A stretch of DNA of 64,000 nt from an uncultured Rickettsiales bacterium (GCA_944392135.1 CALXVQ010000008.1:16241-80240), one strand, 5' to 3'. Counted from the first letter of the stretch, positions 36,564 to 45,678 are shown. Numbers and translations: made by a program. Notes: generated from the letters alone by a model not told the origin.

Positions 36564-37319
36564 ATGGGATTATTTTTTAAACATAAAACTAAATTATCAA
36601 ATATAAAAAAAGACGATATTAACAAAGAGTCTCAAGTTGATCTTTTAAAAAAGAAAAAAGATGAAGATGATGAAGATGATGGAGATAATGGTTCTTCATA
36701 TAGAAATAAATTTAGAGAAATGAAACTATTATTTCTTAAAATGAAAAAGTTTAAGAAAAAAATGAAACAAAAGATAACAAAAAGAAAAAATACTAAACAA
36801 GCCAATAAACAAAAACAAAAAGAATTAAAATGTATTAATAATATGTTATCTATAATATTTAATCGTAGATTAAGTATATCTGAAAAGATTCAAAGATTAA
36901 ATAAAGTACCTGTAATAAGTCCATTAATATTTGAATTTAAAAAAGAAGTTATAGTTCAATTAAAAAGTTTACAAGTACAAAAGAAAATAGAAAAACAAGA
37001 AGCAAAAGAAGGTTTAGTTGGTGGTGTATTAGGTATTAAATTTAAAAGTGTTGCAAAAGTTTTATCTGCATCCCTTACAGAATCTCTTATGAATAAAAAA
37101 ATAATAAGACATGATTTAATATGTAAAAAGGGGGCTCAAAAAGTCAAATTAGTACACGAAAGAAAAAGAAATTCAAGAAAATCAACAAACTTATTGAAAG
37201 CAAGTGTATTTAAAACTATGGCTAATGAAAATCAAAAAAATATAGGTCATTTTACAGCTCAAGAACTACAAAGAAGAGAACAAAGTTTAGAAAATCAATA
37301 TGGTAGAAGTATTCAATAA
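36564..37319 (+). CDS. Highly basic protein beside the candidate origin, unknown
   Basis: I do not recognise this 251-residue protein. It begins MGLFFKHKTK, has a short acidic patch (DEDDEDDGDNG at about residues 31-41) and then a long run of Lys/Arg-rich helices with alternate charge, and ends with a Gln/Glu-rich helix (AQELQRREQSLENQYGRS). No membrane segment is present. A nucleic-acid-binding role would fit the charge but is only a guess. The frame can extend 19 codons upstream to a TTG; the ATG at 36564 is preferred. It directly precedes the 9-bp repeat cluster, which begins 40 bases after its stop. Confidence 0.6.
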   Translation: MGLFFKHKTKLSNIKKDDINKESQVDLLKKKKDEDDEDDGDNGSSYRNKFREMKLLFLKMKKFKKKMKQKITKRKNTKQANKQKQKELKCINNMLSIIFNRRLSISEKIQRLNKVPVISPLIFEFKKEVIVQLKSLQVQKKIEKQEAKEGLVGGVLGIKFKSVAKVLSASLTESLMNKKIIRHDLICKKGAQKVKLVHERKRNSRKSTNLLKASVFKTMANENQKNIGHFTAQELQRREQSLENQYGRSIQ

Positions 37320-37354
37320 AAATATTTAATTTATTTATTATTTATTGTTATTAT

Positions 37355-37595
37355 TATATCTGTTAATCTGTTAATATTTATTTATTAACAGATTTTTTAA
37401 CAATTAAATCATATTATAAAATATTGAAAATACTATTATAAAATATTTTATTAACAAGCTGTTAATAAAATAAAATTACTTTTTCTTATTGATAAACCTG
37501 TTAATAAATCTGTTTATATCATAATAGAATTGTTAATAAAAAGTTATTAACAGACTTATTAACAAGTTTATAAACAATATTATTAACAATAATAA
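37355..37595. other. Candidate replication origin: cluster of TTATTAACA boxes
   Basis: In a 337-bp gene-free AT-rich stretch the 9-mer TTATTAACA occurs exactly eight times: direct at 37382, 37448, 37544, 37556 and 37580, inverted at 37460, 37499 and 37531. Near matches lie at 37361, 37370, 37511 and 37568. The pair at 37448/37460 forms a perfect inverted repeat that also reads TTAA-N7-TTAA, the spacing bound by CtrA in Caulobacter. The 9-mer keeps the TTAT and ACA ends of the DnaA box TTATNCACA but not its centre. The pattern (dense short boxes, both strands, AT-rich, flanked by outward genes and surrounded by parS-like sites) suggests oriC. The function is inferred. Confidence 0.6.
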
Positions 37596-37656
37596 ATATT
37601 GACTTTAAAGTAATTAATAAATATCTTATTATATAGTTAAAAAAATTACTTATAAT

Positions 37657-38760
37657 ATGAAAAAGAACCCTTGGGATGTAGAAGATAATAATACACAAAA
37701 AAATGAAAATAATACTATAAATAATAGTACAAACTCACATAAAAGCAAAAATATAGATGAATTATTTAAAGAAGTTTTAAAAAATGTCAAAAAACCATCT
37801 AATAATGGAAAGAAAACTCAATTTTTTAATAAAAATAATATTAAATGGAATAAAAAGTATGCAATTTTTATTATTTTATTAATTCTTGCTATTTGGCTAA
37901 GTAATGGTATTTATAAAGTTAATTCTGATGAAAATGCAGTAGTTACTTATTTTGGTAAATATTATGAAACGACCACACCTGGTTTACATTATCATATTCC
38001 ATTTCCAATAGGAAATGTAAAAAAGGTAGGAGTTACAAGAATTAATAAAGAAGAATTTGGTTTTTCATCATCTATGCATGGTAAAAAAACATTTGATGAA
38101 GAAAGTTTAATGCTTACAGGTGATGAAAATATTGCCGATATTGATTTTGAAGTACAATGGCGAATTGGAAATGTAAAAGATTATTTATTTAATATTAAAA
38201 ATCCTAGAAGAACAATTAGAAGTGCCACAGAAAGTGTTATGAGAGAAATTGTAGCTAATAGACAAATTGATGATGTTTTAGCCAACAAAAAACTTGAAAT
38301 TGAGTTAGAAGCAAAAGATTTATTACAAAAAATTTTAGATTCTTATAATGCTGGCATTGATATTGTTACAGTTCAATTATTAAGAGCCGATCCACCAAAA
38401 GAAGTTATTAATGCTTTTAGGGATGTACAAACAGCAAAGGCTGATAAAGAAAGAAAAATCAATGAAGCACAATCATACAGTAATGATATAATGCCAAAAG
38501 CAAGGGGTGAAGCAGAAGCCATATTGCAAAAAGCAGAAGCTTACAAAAAAGCCGTAGTTTCAAAGGCAGAAGGTGAAACAGCTAGATTTAATCAATTATA
38601 TGAAGAATACAAACTAAATAAAGATATTACAAAAAAGAGAATTTATATTGAAACCATGGAAGAAGTTATGAAAAATAATGAAAAAATTATTATTGATGAA
38701 AAAGCTGGTGGCAATTTAATTCAGTTATTAAATAATAATACTAATAATATTAAAAAATAA
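37657..38760 (+). CDS. hflK: HflK, SPFH-domain regulator of FtsH
   Basis: HflK is an inner-membrane stomatin-like protein that, with HflC, encloses the FtsH protease and restrains it. The N terminus is MKKNPWD with an Asn-rich stretch, the membrane helix lies at about residues 66-88, and the SPFH domain starts with VNSDENAVVTYFGKYYETTTPGLHYHIPFP, a clear HflK match; LMLTGDENIADIDFEVQWRI is also specific. A coiled coil (KADKERKINEAQ ... AEAILQKAEAYKKAV) follows. Normally hflC comes next; here a deformylase-like gene begins one base after the stop, and no hflC is in the window. Confidence 0.93.
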   Translation: MKKNPWDVEDNNTQKNENNTINNSTNSHKSKNIDELFKEVLKNVKKPSNNGKKTQFFNKNNIKWNKKYAIFIILLILAIWLSNGIYKVNSDENAVVTYFGKYYETTTPGLHYHIPFPIGNVKKVGVTRINKEEFGFSSSMHGKKTFDEESLMLTGDENIADIDFEVQWRIGNVKDYLFNIKNPRRTIRSATESVMREIVANRQIDDVLANKKLEIELEAKDLLQKILDSYNAGIDIVTVQLLRADPPKEVINAFRDVQTAKADKERKINEAQSYSNDIMPKARGEAEAILQKAEAYKKAVVSKAEGETARFNQLYEEYKLNKDITKKRIYIETMEEVMKNNEKIIIDEKAGGNLIQLLNNNTNNIKK

Positions 38761-38761
38761 A

Positions 38762-39199
38762 ATGGATTTAGTAAAATTTAAAGATAATAAAATTATAGAA
38801 ATATCAACAAAAGTTGAAAATTTTGATGATAATTTAAAGAATCTTGTTGATAATATGATTAAAGTAATGCATAAATACGATGGTATTGGACTTGCAGCCA
38901 TTCAAATTGGTATTCCACAAAGAGTTATAGTTGTTGAAGTTCAACCAGGACAAATACTTGTTGCTATAAATCCAGAAATTATATGGAAATCAGAAAAATT
39001 TAGTGAAATGAAAGAAGCTAATTTATCATTAGATGATGGTATTAAAGTTTTAGTTAGAAGATCAGCAGAAATCAAAATAAAATATCAAGATTTAGATGGA
39101 AATTGGCAAGAATTAAAAGCAACAGGAATGTTAGCTGTTTGTATACAACACGAAATGGAACAAATGGATGGTATTACAATTTTAAATCATAAGAAATAA
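38762..39199 (+). CDS. Peptide deformylase-like protein, probably inactive
   Basis: The overall alignment with Def is good: GIGLAAIQIGIPQRV for motif 1, then LVAINPEI and AVCIQHEME. But motif 2, normally EGCLS, reads EANLS, so the metal-binding Cys is Asn. Motif 3, normally HEMDH, reads HEMEQ, so the second metal His is Gln. Only one of three metal ligands remains. It also ends early (145 residues; Def is about 170), without the C-terminal helix. Removal of the N-formyl group is therefore unlikely; a true Def should exist elsewhere. Alphaproteobacteria often carry extra, diverged Def copies. It lies in the hflK-def-rlmH operon. Confidence 0.88.
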   Translation: MDLVKFKDNKIIEISTKVENFDDNLKNLVDNMIKVMHKYDGIGLAAIQIGIPQRVIVVEVQPGQILVAINPEIIWKSEKFSEMKEANLSLDDGIKVLVRRSAEIKIKYQDLDGNWQELKATGMLAVCIQHEMEQMDGITILNHKK

Positions 39200-39202
39200 A
39201 TT

Positions 39203-39664
39203 ATGAAATTTAACATTTTGTCAATAGGAAAATTTAAAAATGTTTCATGTGAAACATTATTTAATGAATATAAAAAACGAATGAATTTTGATATAAATTT
39301 AAAGGAATTAGTACTTAAAAAGAATTATGAAGGTGAAAAATTAAAAGAAGAAGAAGGCAAATTGCTTTTACAAAATTGTGGTACAAACAATTCTAGAATT
39401 ATTAGTCTTGATGAAAGAGGCAAAATTATATCTACCATAGATTTTTATAATCTTATCATGAATTATCAAAATAGTGGTGTTGGTGAAGTAGATTTTATAA
39501 TTGGTGGTGCAGAAGGTTTATCTCAAGAAGTTAGAGATAAATCCCATTTTATACTATCTTTTGGTAAAATGGTATTTCCACATATATTTGTTAGAATTAT
39601 GCTTATAGAACAATTATATAGAGTTTATACACTACAAAATGGTCATCCATATCATAAAATATAA
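39203..39664 (+). CDS. rlmH: 23S rRNA (pseudouridine-1915-N3)-methyltransferase RlmH
   Basis: RlmH is a small SPOUT-class methyltransferase that modifies helix 69 of 23S rRNA. Recognisable blocks are SIGKFK at the N terminus, LDERGK in the middle, the SAM-knot sequence FIIGGAEGLSQEVRD and the C-terminal YRVYTLQNGHPYHK. At 153 residues it is of normal length. It starts 3 bases after the deformylase-like gene, so translation is coupled. A perfect parS-like site is embedded in codons 13-18, encoding NVSCETL. Confidence 0.95.
   Translation: MKFNILSIGKFKNVSCETLFNEYKKRMNFDINLKELVLKKNYEGEKLKEEEGKLLLQNCGTNNSRIISLDERGKIISTIDFYNLIMNYQNSGVGEVDFIIGGAEGLSQEVRDKSHFILSFGKMVFPHIFVRIMLIEQLYRVYTLQNGHPYHKI
39241..39256 (-). 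promoter_or_regulatory. parS-like site 5 (inside rlmH)
   Basis: TGTTTCATGTGAAACA with the full 20-bp context, within coding sequence, 1.7 kb right of the candidate origin. A location inside a gene argues against a transcription operator. Confidence 0.75.
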
Positions 39665-39676
39665 ATTAATTATATA

Positions 39677-40279
39677 TTAATTTTGATAAATATATATATT
39701 CCAATGATAATGTACTTTAATTGTTTTGACTAACTTAAAATTATCACCTTCTTCGAATGGAATTGGTAAAGAATTAGCAATTATTGTAGTACCTTTTGGA
39801 AATTTTCTATAAATATTTAAAAATAATTTTTGTTGTTTAGCTAATATAAAAGTAATAACAATATCATATTTAAAATCTTTTATATTGTTTATATCATCGT
39901 GAATTAAAGTTATATTTTTATATCTATTTCTAAATTTTGATATTTTATATATGATATTTGATATTTCATAACCTACAAACTCAATATTTACTTTCTTTTT
40001 TAATCTTTTTTTAAGATATTTATTAATTTTAAATAATAAAGTTCCATAGCCACTGCCTATATCAAGAATTCTAATATTTTTCTTATTAGAATCTACAATA
40101 TATTTTTTAATATATTTAGCCATCTTTTTAATGGATTTACTATTAGATGTAACAGTTGGGGATATTTTAAATCCTCTACTTATCATTAATAAAAATACTA
40201 AATATATAGCTAAAAGTACACAGCTTAAAAATAATAAGCTGAGTACTACTAATATAAAATAAACTAAATAATCTATCAT
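39677..40279 (-). CDS. Membrane-anchored class I SAM methyltransferase
   Basis: One N-terminal membrane segment (about residues 6-34) is followed by a Rossmann methyltransferase domain. Motif I is ILDIGSGYGTLLFKI, the acidic end of strand 2 is VGYEIS, and LIHDDIN marks the adenine-binding Asp. The post-motif IVITFILAKQ replaces the common NPP motif, and the end (KVHYHWNIYIY) is beta-rich. The substrate is unknown, perhaps a lipid or envelope compound given the anchor. The start overlaps the glmU stop by one base, so the two are translationally coupled. Confidence 0.8.
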   Translation of the reverse strand: MIDYLVYFILVVLSLLFLSCVLLAIYLVFLLMISRGFKISPTVTSNSKSIKKMAKYIKKYIVDSNKKNIRILDIGSGYGTLLFKINKYLKKRLKKKVNIEFVGYEISNIIYKISKFRNRYKNITLIHDDINNIKDFKYDIVITFILAKQQKLFLNIYRKFPKGTTIIANSLPIPFEEGDNFKLVKTIKVHYHWNIYIYQN

Positions 40280-41613
40280 TATTTTTTACTTCTTTTATTT
40301 CTATAATTTACAGCCTTACCTTTTAAATTTTCTTGTTTAGCTCTTGCTATTGCAATATCATCTTTTTCAACATTTTTTGTAATAATTGAGCCAGCACCAG
40401 TCATTGCACCATCTTCAACTTTTATAGGTGAAACCATAACTGTATTTGAACCAATAAAACAATTATTGCCAATATTTGATTGAAATTTATTAAAACCATC
40501 ATAATTACAGGTGATTGTACCAGCACCAATATTTGTATTATTACCAATTGTTGTATCACCAATATATGTTAAGTGTCCAATTTTTGTACCTTCTCCTATT
40601 GTTGATTTTTTGATTTCAACAAAGTTTCCAATATGTGAGTTAGCTTTTAATATTGTTTTTGGTCTAATTCTTGCAAATGGGCCAACACTAACTCCATCCT
40701 CTAAAATACAATCTTCTAAATAAGAAAAAGAATGAATATTAATATTATTACCAATTTTTACATTTTTTAAAAATACAACATTAGGTTCTATAATAACATC
40801 CTTACCAATTTCTGTATCATAGCTAAAATATACACTTTGTGGATCTATTAATGTAACACCATTAGCCATAAATTCTTTTCTTTTTTGATTTTGAAAAACT
40901 TTTTCAGCGATTGATAATTCTTCTCTTGAATTTACACCTAATATGCCTTCGTCATCATCTACAACATATTTACATATTAAATTTTCTTGATTAGCTATTT
41001 GTATAATATCAGTTAAATAATATTCTTTGCTAGCATTATTATTATTTACTTTTGAAAGTAAATCTTCTAATATTCCACCTTTAATAGCTAAAATACCAGC
41101 ATTAACCAATGTTAATTTTCTAACAGATTCATCAGCATCTTTATATTCAATAATTTTTTCTAATTTATCTCCTTCTGTGATAAATCTTCCCCATCTATTA
41201 TTTGGATCGCCACATTCATAACCTAAATTTACTATTGAAGCATTAGAATTATGTAATAAATCAAGAATTTTCTTATATGTTTCTGCTTTGATTAATGGCA
41301 TATCACCATACATAACTAATATGTCATTATCTTTATGTTTTAAAGCTTGTAAACCTGTTTGAGTAGCATGACCTGTACCCAATCTTTCATATTGAATGGT
41401 TGTAATAATTTTTTCATCTATATTCTTTTTAATTTCTTCAATATTTTCTTCAGAACAAACAACACAAATTTCTTCTGTATCAAGTTGTTTTGCAGTATTA
41501 ATTACATGATTAATCATTTCAAGATTGCCAACTTTATGTAATAATTTTGACAAGTTGGATTTCATTCTAGTGCCTTTTCCAGCACCTACTATAATAACCG
41601 ATAGGTTTGACAT
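40279..41613 (-). CDS. glmU: Bifunctional GlcNAc-1-P uridyltransferase / GlcN-1-P acetyltransferase
   Basis: GlmU makes UDP-N-acetylglucosamine for peptidoglycan and lipid A. The N-terminal nucleotidyltransferase (about 1-225) starts with VIVGAGKGTRMKSNLSKLLHKV and has GTGHATQTGL and MYGDMPL. The C-terminal left-handed beta helix (about 245-440) shows hexapeptide repeats and the acetyltransferase sequence GNFVEIKKSTIGEGTKIGHLTYIGD, with GAGTITCNYDG. Length (444) is normal. A methyltransferase gene is coupled downstream. Confidence 0.97.
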   Translation of the reverse strand: MSNLSVIIVGAGKGTRMKSNLSKLLHKVGNLEMINHVINTAKQLDTEEICVVCSEENIEEIKKNIDEKIITTIQYERLGTGHATQTGLQALKHKDNDILVMYGDMPLIKAETYKKILDLLHNSNASIVNLGYECGDPNNRWGRFITEGDKLEKIIEYKDADESVRKLTLVNAGILAIKGGILEDLLSKVNNNNASKEYYLTDIIQIANQENLICKYVVDDDEGILGVNSREELSIAEKVFQNQKRKEFMANGVTLIDPQSVYFSYDTEIGKDVIIEPNVVFLKNVKIGNNINIHSFSYLEDCILEDGVSVGPFARIRPKTILKANSHIGNFVEIKKSTIGEGTKIGHLTYIGDTTIGNNTNIGAGTITCNYDGFNKFQSNIGNNCFIGSNTVMVSPIKVEDGAMTGAGSIITKNVEKDDIAIARAKQENLKGKAVNYRNKRSKK

Positions 41614-41738
41614 AAATAAATAAATTTTTAAAACTGTGTTAATAATATATTTATAAAATAATATTGCAATAAATTTTATTTGATTAATAAATTTTCTTTA
41701 CATTTTAAATTAAAATAATTTATAATGATATAGGGAGA

Positions 41739-43154
41739 ATGAAAAAAATTTTTATGAGAAAAGAACATATTGGTTTATTTTTATTATTATCAGCTGTTGG
41801 TTGTACTCAAAAACCAGCTGAAATTGTGTATAAAGATAGTGCTATATATAATCCTACATTTAGTGAAGTGTATGTTGAAAGTCCTGATGGTAAACTTGCA
41901 AGAAGTCTTAGGGGTACTACTACAACTAATGAAGATGCTAGAAAAATTAGTATAATTAATAAAGAAAGAGTTGCTGAGATAGGAAAAAATTATTATACAG
42001 TAAAATCTGGTGATAGTTTATGGTCAATATCTAGAAAATTCGGTATGAAAGTTCAAGATTTAGTGTATTTAAATAATTTAAGAAAACCATATACTATAAG
42101 ACCAGGACAAACACTTAAAATTTCAAATGCTTTTCCGACAACAAAAACAAATATTTCAAACAAAACAACGACACAAGACAATAAAGCAAATAACATAAGT
42201 TATATTACATACACAGTAAAATCTGGTGATAATTTATCTACCATTGCATCTAATTATGGTATGTCAACTTCCGAATTAGCTGACTTAAATAATATAGAAA
42301 GTCCATATAATATAAAAATAGGACAAAAATTAAAAATAGAATATAATAAAAAAACAGGTGGTGGTCTTTCCACTTATGTTGTAAAATCTGGTGATAATTT
42401 ATCTACCATTGCATCTAATTATGGTATGTCAACTACTGAATTAGCAAAATTAAATGGTATTAAATCTCCTTATAATATTAGAATAGGACAAACTATTAAA
42501 ATTAAGGAAAATAATGCAACAGGTAATAATCATTTAACAACTTATGTTGTAAAAAGTGGAGATAATTTAACAAAAATTGCCAAAAATAATGATATGACTT
42601 TACAAGAATTAGTTGAATTAAATGAAATTAAATCTCCATATATAATAAAACCAGGACAAAAGTTAAAAGTTAGTTCTAATGAACCTATTGTTGTTGTACA
42701 ACAAAGTACAAAAACTAATAATAATACAAAAAAAACAGAAGTTGTACAAAGAAAACAAATCAAAACACAGAAAAAAACTTTATCTTTTACTTGGCCTGTT
42801 AAAGGTAATATAGTATCAAGTTTTGGTAATAAAGCTAATGGTTTATATAATGATGGTGTAAATATTGGAGCATCAAAAGGTACTAAATTTAAAGCGACAG
42901 AAGATGGAGTTGTTGCCTATGTTGGTAATGAATTAAGAGGCTACGGAACCATAATTCTTATTAAACATGATGATAATTGGATTTCAGCTTATGCACATTG
43001 TGATAGTGTTAATGTATCAAGGGGCGATATGGTAGACAAAGGACAAGTTATTGGTACTGTTGGTGATAGTGGTAATGTTTCAAGCCCTCAACTATATTTT
43101 AGTTTAAGAAAAGGTAGAGAAGCTGTTGATCCAGTAAAATATTTAAAAGATTAA
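41739..43154 (+). CDS. nlpD: NlpD-like lipoprotein: four LysM domains and degenerate M23 domain
   Basis: A lipoprotein signal ends in LLSAVGC. Four LysM peptidoglycan-binding domains follow at about residues 84-128, 157-201, 212-256 and 267-311; the second and third are nearly identical, also at the DNA level. The LytM/M23 domain (348-470) lacks the zinc ligands of active peptidases: NDGVNIGA replaces HxGxD, and the final HLHF is QLYF. LRGYGTIILIKH and YAHCDSV match NlpD/EnvC/DipM, which activate cell-wall amidases at division instead of cutting the wall themselves. It is followed after 3 bases by rlmD. Confidence 0.9.
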   Translation: MKKIFMRKEHIGLFLLLSAVGCTQKPAEIVYKDSAIYNPTFSEVYVESPDGKLARSLRGTTTTNEDARKISIINKERVAEIGKNYYTVKSGDSLWSISRKFGMKVQDLVYLNNLRKPYTIRPGQTLKISNAFPTTKTNISNKTTTQDNKANNISYITYTVKSGDNLSTIASNYGMSTSELADLNNIESPYNIKIGQKLKIEYNKKTGGGLSTYVVKSGDNLSTIASNYGMSTTELAKLNGIKSPYNIRIGQTIKIKENNATGNNHLTTYVVKSGDNLTKIAKNNDMTLQELVELNEIKSPYIIKPGQKLKVSSNEPIVVVQQSTKTNNNTKKTEVVQRKQIKTQKKTLSFTWPVKGNIVSSFGNKANGLYNDGVNIGASKGTKFKATEDGVVAYVGNELRGYGTIILIKHDDNWISAYAHCDSVNVSRGDMVDKGQVIGTVGDSGNVSSPQLYFSLRKGREAVDPVKYLKD

Positions 43155-43157
43155 TAA

Positions 43158-44405
43158 ATGCAGGTAAAAATTGATAATATAAACAATTATGGAAATGGTT
43201 GTGGAATATATAACAATAAAAAAGTTATTATTCCACAAACTTGTCCTGGTGATGTTGTAGAATGTGAAATTATAAAAGAAAATAAAGATTTTATAACTGC
43301 AAAAGTCAATAAATTTATTTCTTTATCGCAAAATAGAATAGATTATAATAAAATTTGCCCTATTTATGATTTATGTGGTGGCTGTAATTTATTACATCTA
43401 AATGATACTACTTATTATCAATTTAAAAAAGATATTATTGGCAAAATTATATTAAAACTTGATAATGTTGATATTAAAGATTTTGATATAGTTAAAATTG
43501 GATATAATACCAGAAGAAGAGTTGTCTTTCAAGTAAAAAATAATAAATTAGGTTTTTTTGAACGAAATACTAATAATATTGTGGAAGTCAATTCTTGTCC
43601 TTTAATTAATAATAATATTAATTCTATTATTGAACCATTGAAAAATATAATTAAAAAGGTTTACCATATTAATGAAATATCAATTGTTTCATGTGAAAAT
43701 GGTTTGGGTGTATTATTTATTTTAAATAAAGATTTATCAAATATTGACAATGATATATTATTAGATTTTGCAAAGAATAATAAAGATATTATAACTTTAA
43801 GTTATAAAATTAATAATGAAGAACCTTATTTATTAATTCAAAAATTAACTCCACAATTAACATTTGATAATGGCATTAAAATAGATTTACCAGTAAATAT
43901 ATTTTTACAAGCAACTCTCGAAGGTCAAAAGGAAATTACAAAAATTGTAGTTGATAATTTAAAAGGTTGTAAAAAAGTACTTGATCTATATTGTGGAATA
44001 GGAACATATACTTTTCCATTATCATCATATACAAAAGTACATGCCGTTGAAGGTAGTGAGTTTATGATTAATACAATGAAAGAAAATATTTTAAATAATA
44101 AACTTAATAATAAAATAACAACAGAATGTAGAAATTTAGTTGAAGCACCATTATTAGTAAGTGAATTAAATAATTATGACGGTATTGTAATTAATCCACC
44201 ACGAAATGGAGCAAAAGCACAATGTGAAATTATTGCAAAAAGTAATATAAAAACAATAGTTATGGTTTCTTGTAATCCACAAACATTTGCAATAGACGCT
44301 AGAGAATTATGTTCTAATAGCTATAAAATTATTAATATTATGGGTATTGACCAATTTTATAAAACACAACATCTTGAAGTAGTTGCAACCTTCAAAAAGA
44401 TTTAA
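43158..44405 (+). CDS. 23S rRNA (uracil-C5)-methyltransferase, RlmD/RumA family
   Basis: The N-terminal TRAM-like region is followed by the iron-sulfur cysteine set CPIYDLCGGC (with a further Cys before), motif I of the methyltransferase (VLDLYCGIGTYTFPL) and the catalytic pair: VVSCNP-type VSCNPQTFAIDARE with the nucleophilic Cys, and the final LEVVATF. It makes 5-methyluridine in 23S rRNA, probably U1939 (RlmD), but RlmC or TrmA-like targets cannot be excluded. The stop overlaps the stop of the convergent recF by 4 bases. Near residue 177 the codons form a partial parS-like site (TGTTTCATGTGAAAAT). Confidence 0.9.
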   Translation: MQVKIDNINNYGNGCGIYNNKKVIIPQTCPGDVVECEIIKENKDFITAKVNKFISLSQNRIDYNKICPIYDLCGGCNLLHLNDTTYYQFKKDIIGKIILKLDNVDIKDFDIVKIGYNTRRRVVFQVKNNKLGFFERNTNNIVEVNSCPLINNNINSIIEPLKNIIKKVYHINEISIVSCENGLGVLFILNKDLSNIDNDILLDFAKNNKDIITLSYKINNEEPYLLIQKLTPQLTFDNGIKIDLPVNIFLQATLEGQKEITKIVVDNLKGCKKVLDLYCGIGTYTFPLSSYTKVHAVEGSEFMINTMKENILNNKLNNKITTECRNLVEAPLLVSELNNYDGIVINPPRNGAKAQCEIIAKSNIKTIVMVSCNPQTFAIDARELCSNSYKIINIMGIDQFYKTQHLEVVATFKKI

Positions 44406-45538
44406 TTATTAGTCAATAATTCTTCTAAATTCAAAGTATTTACATTGTTATTAGGTAATATATCACTAAAAATTGATATATCTGTACCAGTAATAAAAGA
44501 TTGTACATTTAATTTTAATAATTCATTAAATAATTCTAATTTTTTATTCTTATCAAGATATGAAAATACTTCATCTAGCAAAATAATTGGTTGTGGTTTA
44601 TTTAATTCTTTACATAATAAAGCTTTTAATATAGTAAATGAAATTAAAAATAATTTTTGTTCGCCAGTAGAACAAAATTGAGCATCCATATTTTTTGTTT
44701 GATAAAATAGTCTTAAATCGCTTTTATGTACCCCTTCTGTGGTTCTTTTTGTTTCATTATCTTGTTGCCTATTATCTCTTAATATTTTTCTAAATTCTTC
44801 TTCTGCTTGCATAGCTGTAATATTATCCAATAAAAGATTTTCAAACTTTCCATCTATTGTTATAATAAATTTAGGAAAATTAAAATCATAATTTACTAAA
44901 ATTCTGTTTAGATGTCTAATAACTTGATTTCTGGCAACAGCAATAGAAATTCCAGTTTCTGCAATTTTTTCTTCAAGTACTGTTAGCCAATGCTCGTCAA
45001 ACTTTTTACTATCTTGCAAAACCTTCATTCTTTCTTTTACAAGAAATTCATATTTGTTAATTCTAGAAGAATGGTTATTGTCAACTATATAAACAATTCT
45101 GTCTAAAAACTTTCTCCTATTAGCTTTTTCATCTATAAATAAAGTTTGCATATCAGGAGTAAGCCATATTACATTAAGAATTTTATTTAATTCTTCTTGA
45201 CTTCTTACAATATTACCATTTATTTTAATTTTCTTTTTTAGTATATTATTATCATTTTCAGAATATATAGCTATTGTATCAGCAATATTATTGTCTTCAA
45301 TATTGGCAAAAATAGTCCAATTATAATTAATTACTGGTTGCTCTGTAATTCTTAATACATCACCAATATTTGCACCCAACATACCTTTTCCAGCTGTAAG
45401 AAAAGATAAAGCTTCTAAAATATTTGTTTTTCCAATACCATTTTTACCATAGATTATATTAATATTAGGCTTAAATGAAAATTTTACATTTTCATAAACT
45501 CTATAATTGGTAAGTATAAGATCCTTTATATATGTCAT
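44402..45538 (-). CDS. recF: DNA replication and repair protein RecF
   Basis: RecF is an SMC-like ATPase without a long coiled coil that helps load RecA at gaps in single-stranded DNA. The Walker A sequence IYGKNGIGKTNILEA is near residue 30, the signature STGEQKLFLISFTI near 290 and the Walker B LLDEVFSYLD near 325. Length (378) is normal. In many bacteria recF sits in the dnaA-dnaN-recF cluster at the origin; here it is 7 kb from the candidate origin without dnaA or dnaN. Confidence 0.95.
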   Translation of the reverse strand: MTYIKDLILTNYRVYENVKFSFKPNINIIYGKNGIGKTNILEALSFLTAGKGMLGANIGDVLRITEQPVINYNWTIFANIEDNNIADTIAIYSENDNNILKKKIKINGNIVRSQEELNKILNVIWLTPDMQTLFIDEKANRRKFLDRIVYIVDNNHSSRINKYEFLVKERMKVLQDSKKFDEHWLTVLEEKIAETGISIAVARNQVIRHLNRILVNYDFNFPKFIITIDGKFENLLLDNITAMQAEEEFRKILRDNRQQDNETKRTTEGVHKSDLRLFYQTKNMDAQFCSTGEQKLFLISFTILKALLCKELNKPQPIILLDEVFSYLDKNKKLELFNELLKLNVQSFITGTDISIFSDILPNNNVNTLNLEELLTNN

Positions 45539-45678
45539 AAAATGTTATTAATACTATAATAAATATAATTTAATGTAAAAACGATATATAAAATAATGTA
45601 AAAATCAATAATTTTCTATTGACTTTAATTCTTCTTTGTTTGTAAATAGTATATAGTGTTTTAATAATTATTATTTAT

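Noticed and set aside
41770..41955. Hydrophobic frame inside nlpD
   Set aside because: It is an out-of-frame shadow of the lipoprotein gene.
43685..43700. TGTTTCATGTGAAAAT inside rlmD as a parS-like site
   Set aside because: The right end of the dyad is broken, so it is not counted with the six perfect copies, though weak binding is possible.
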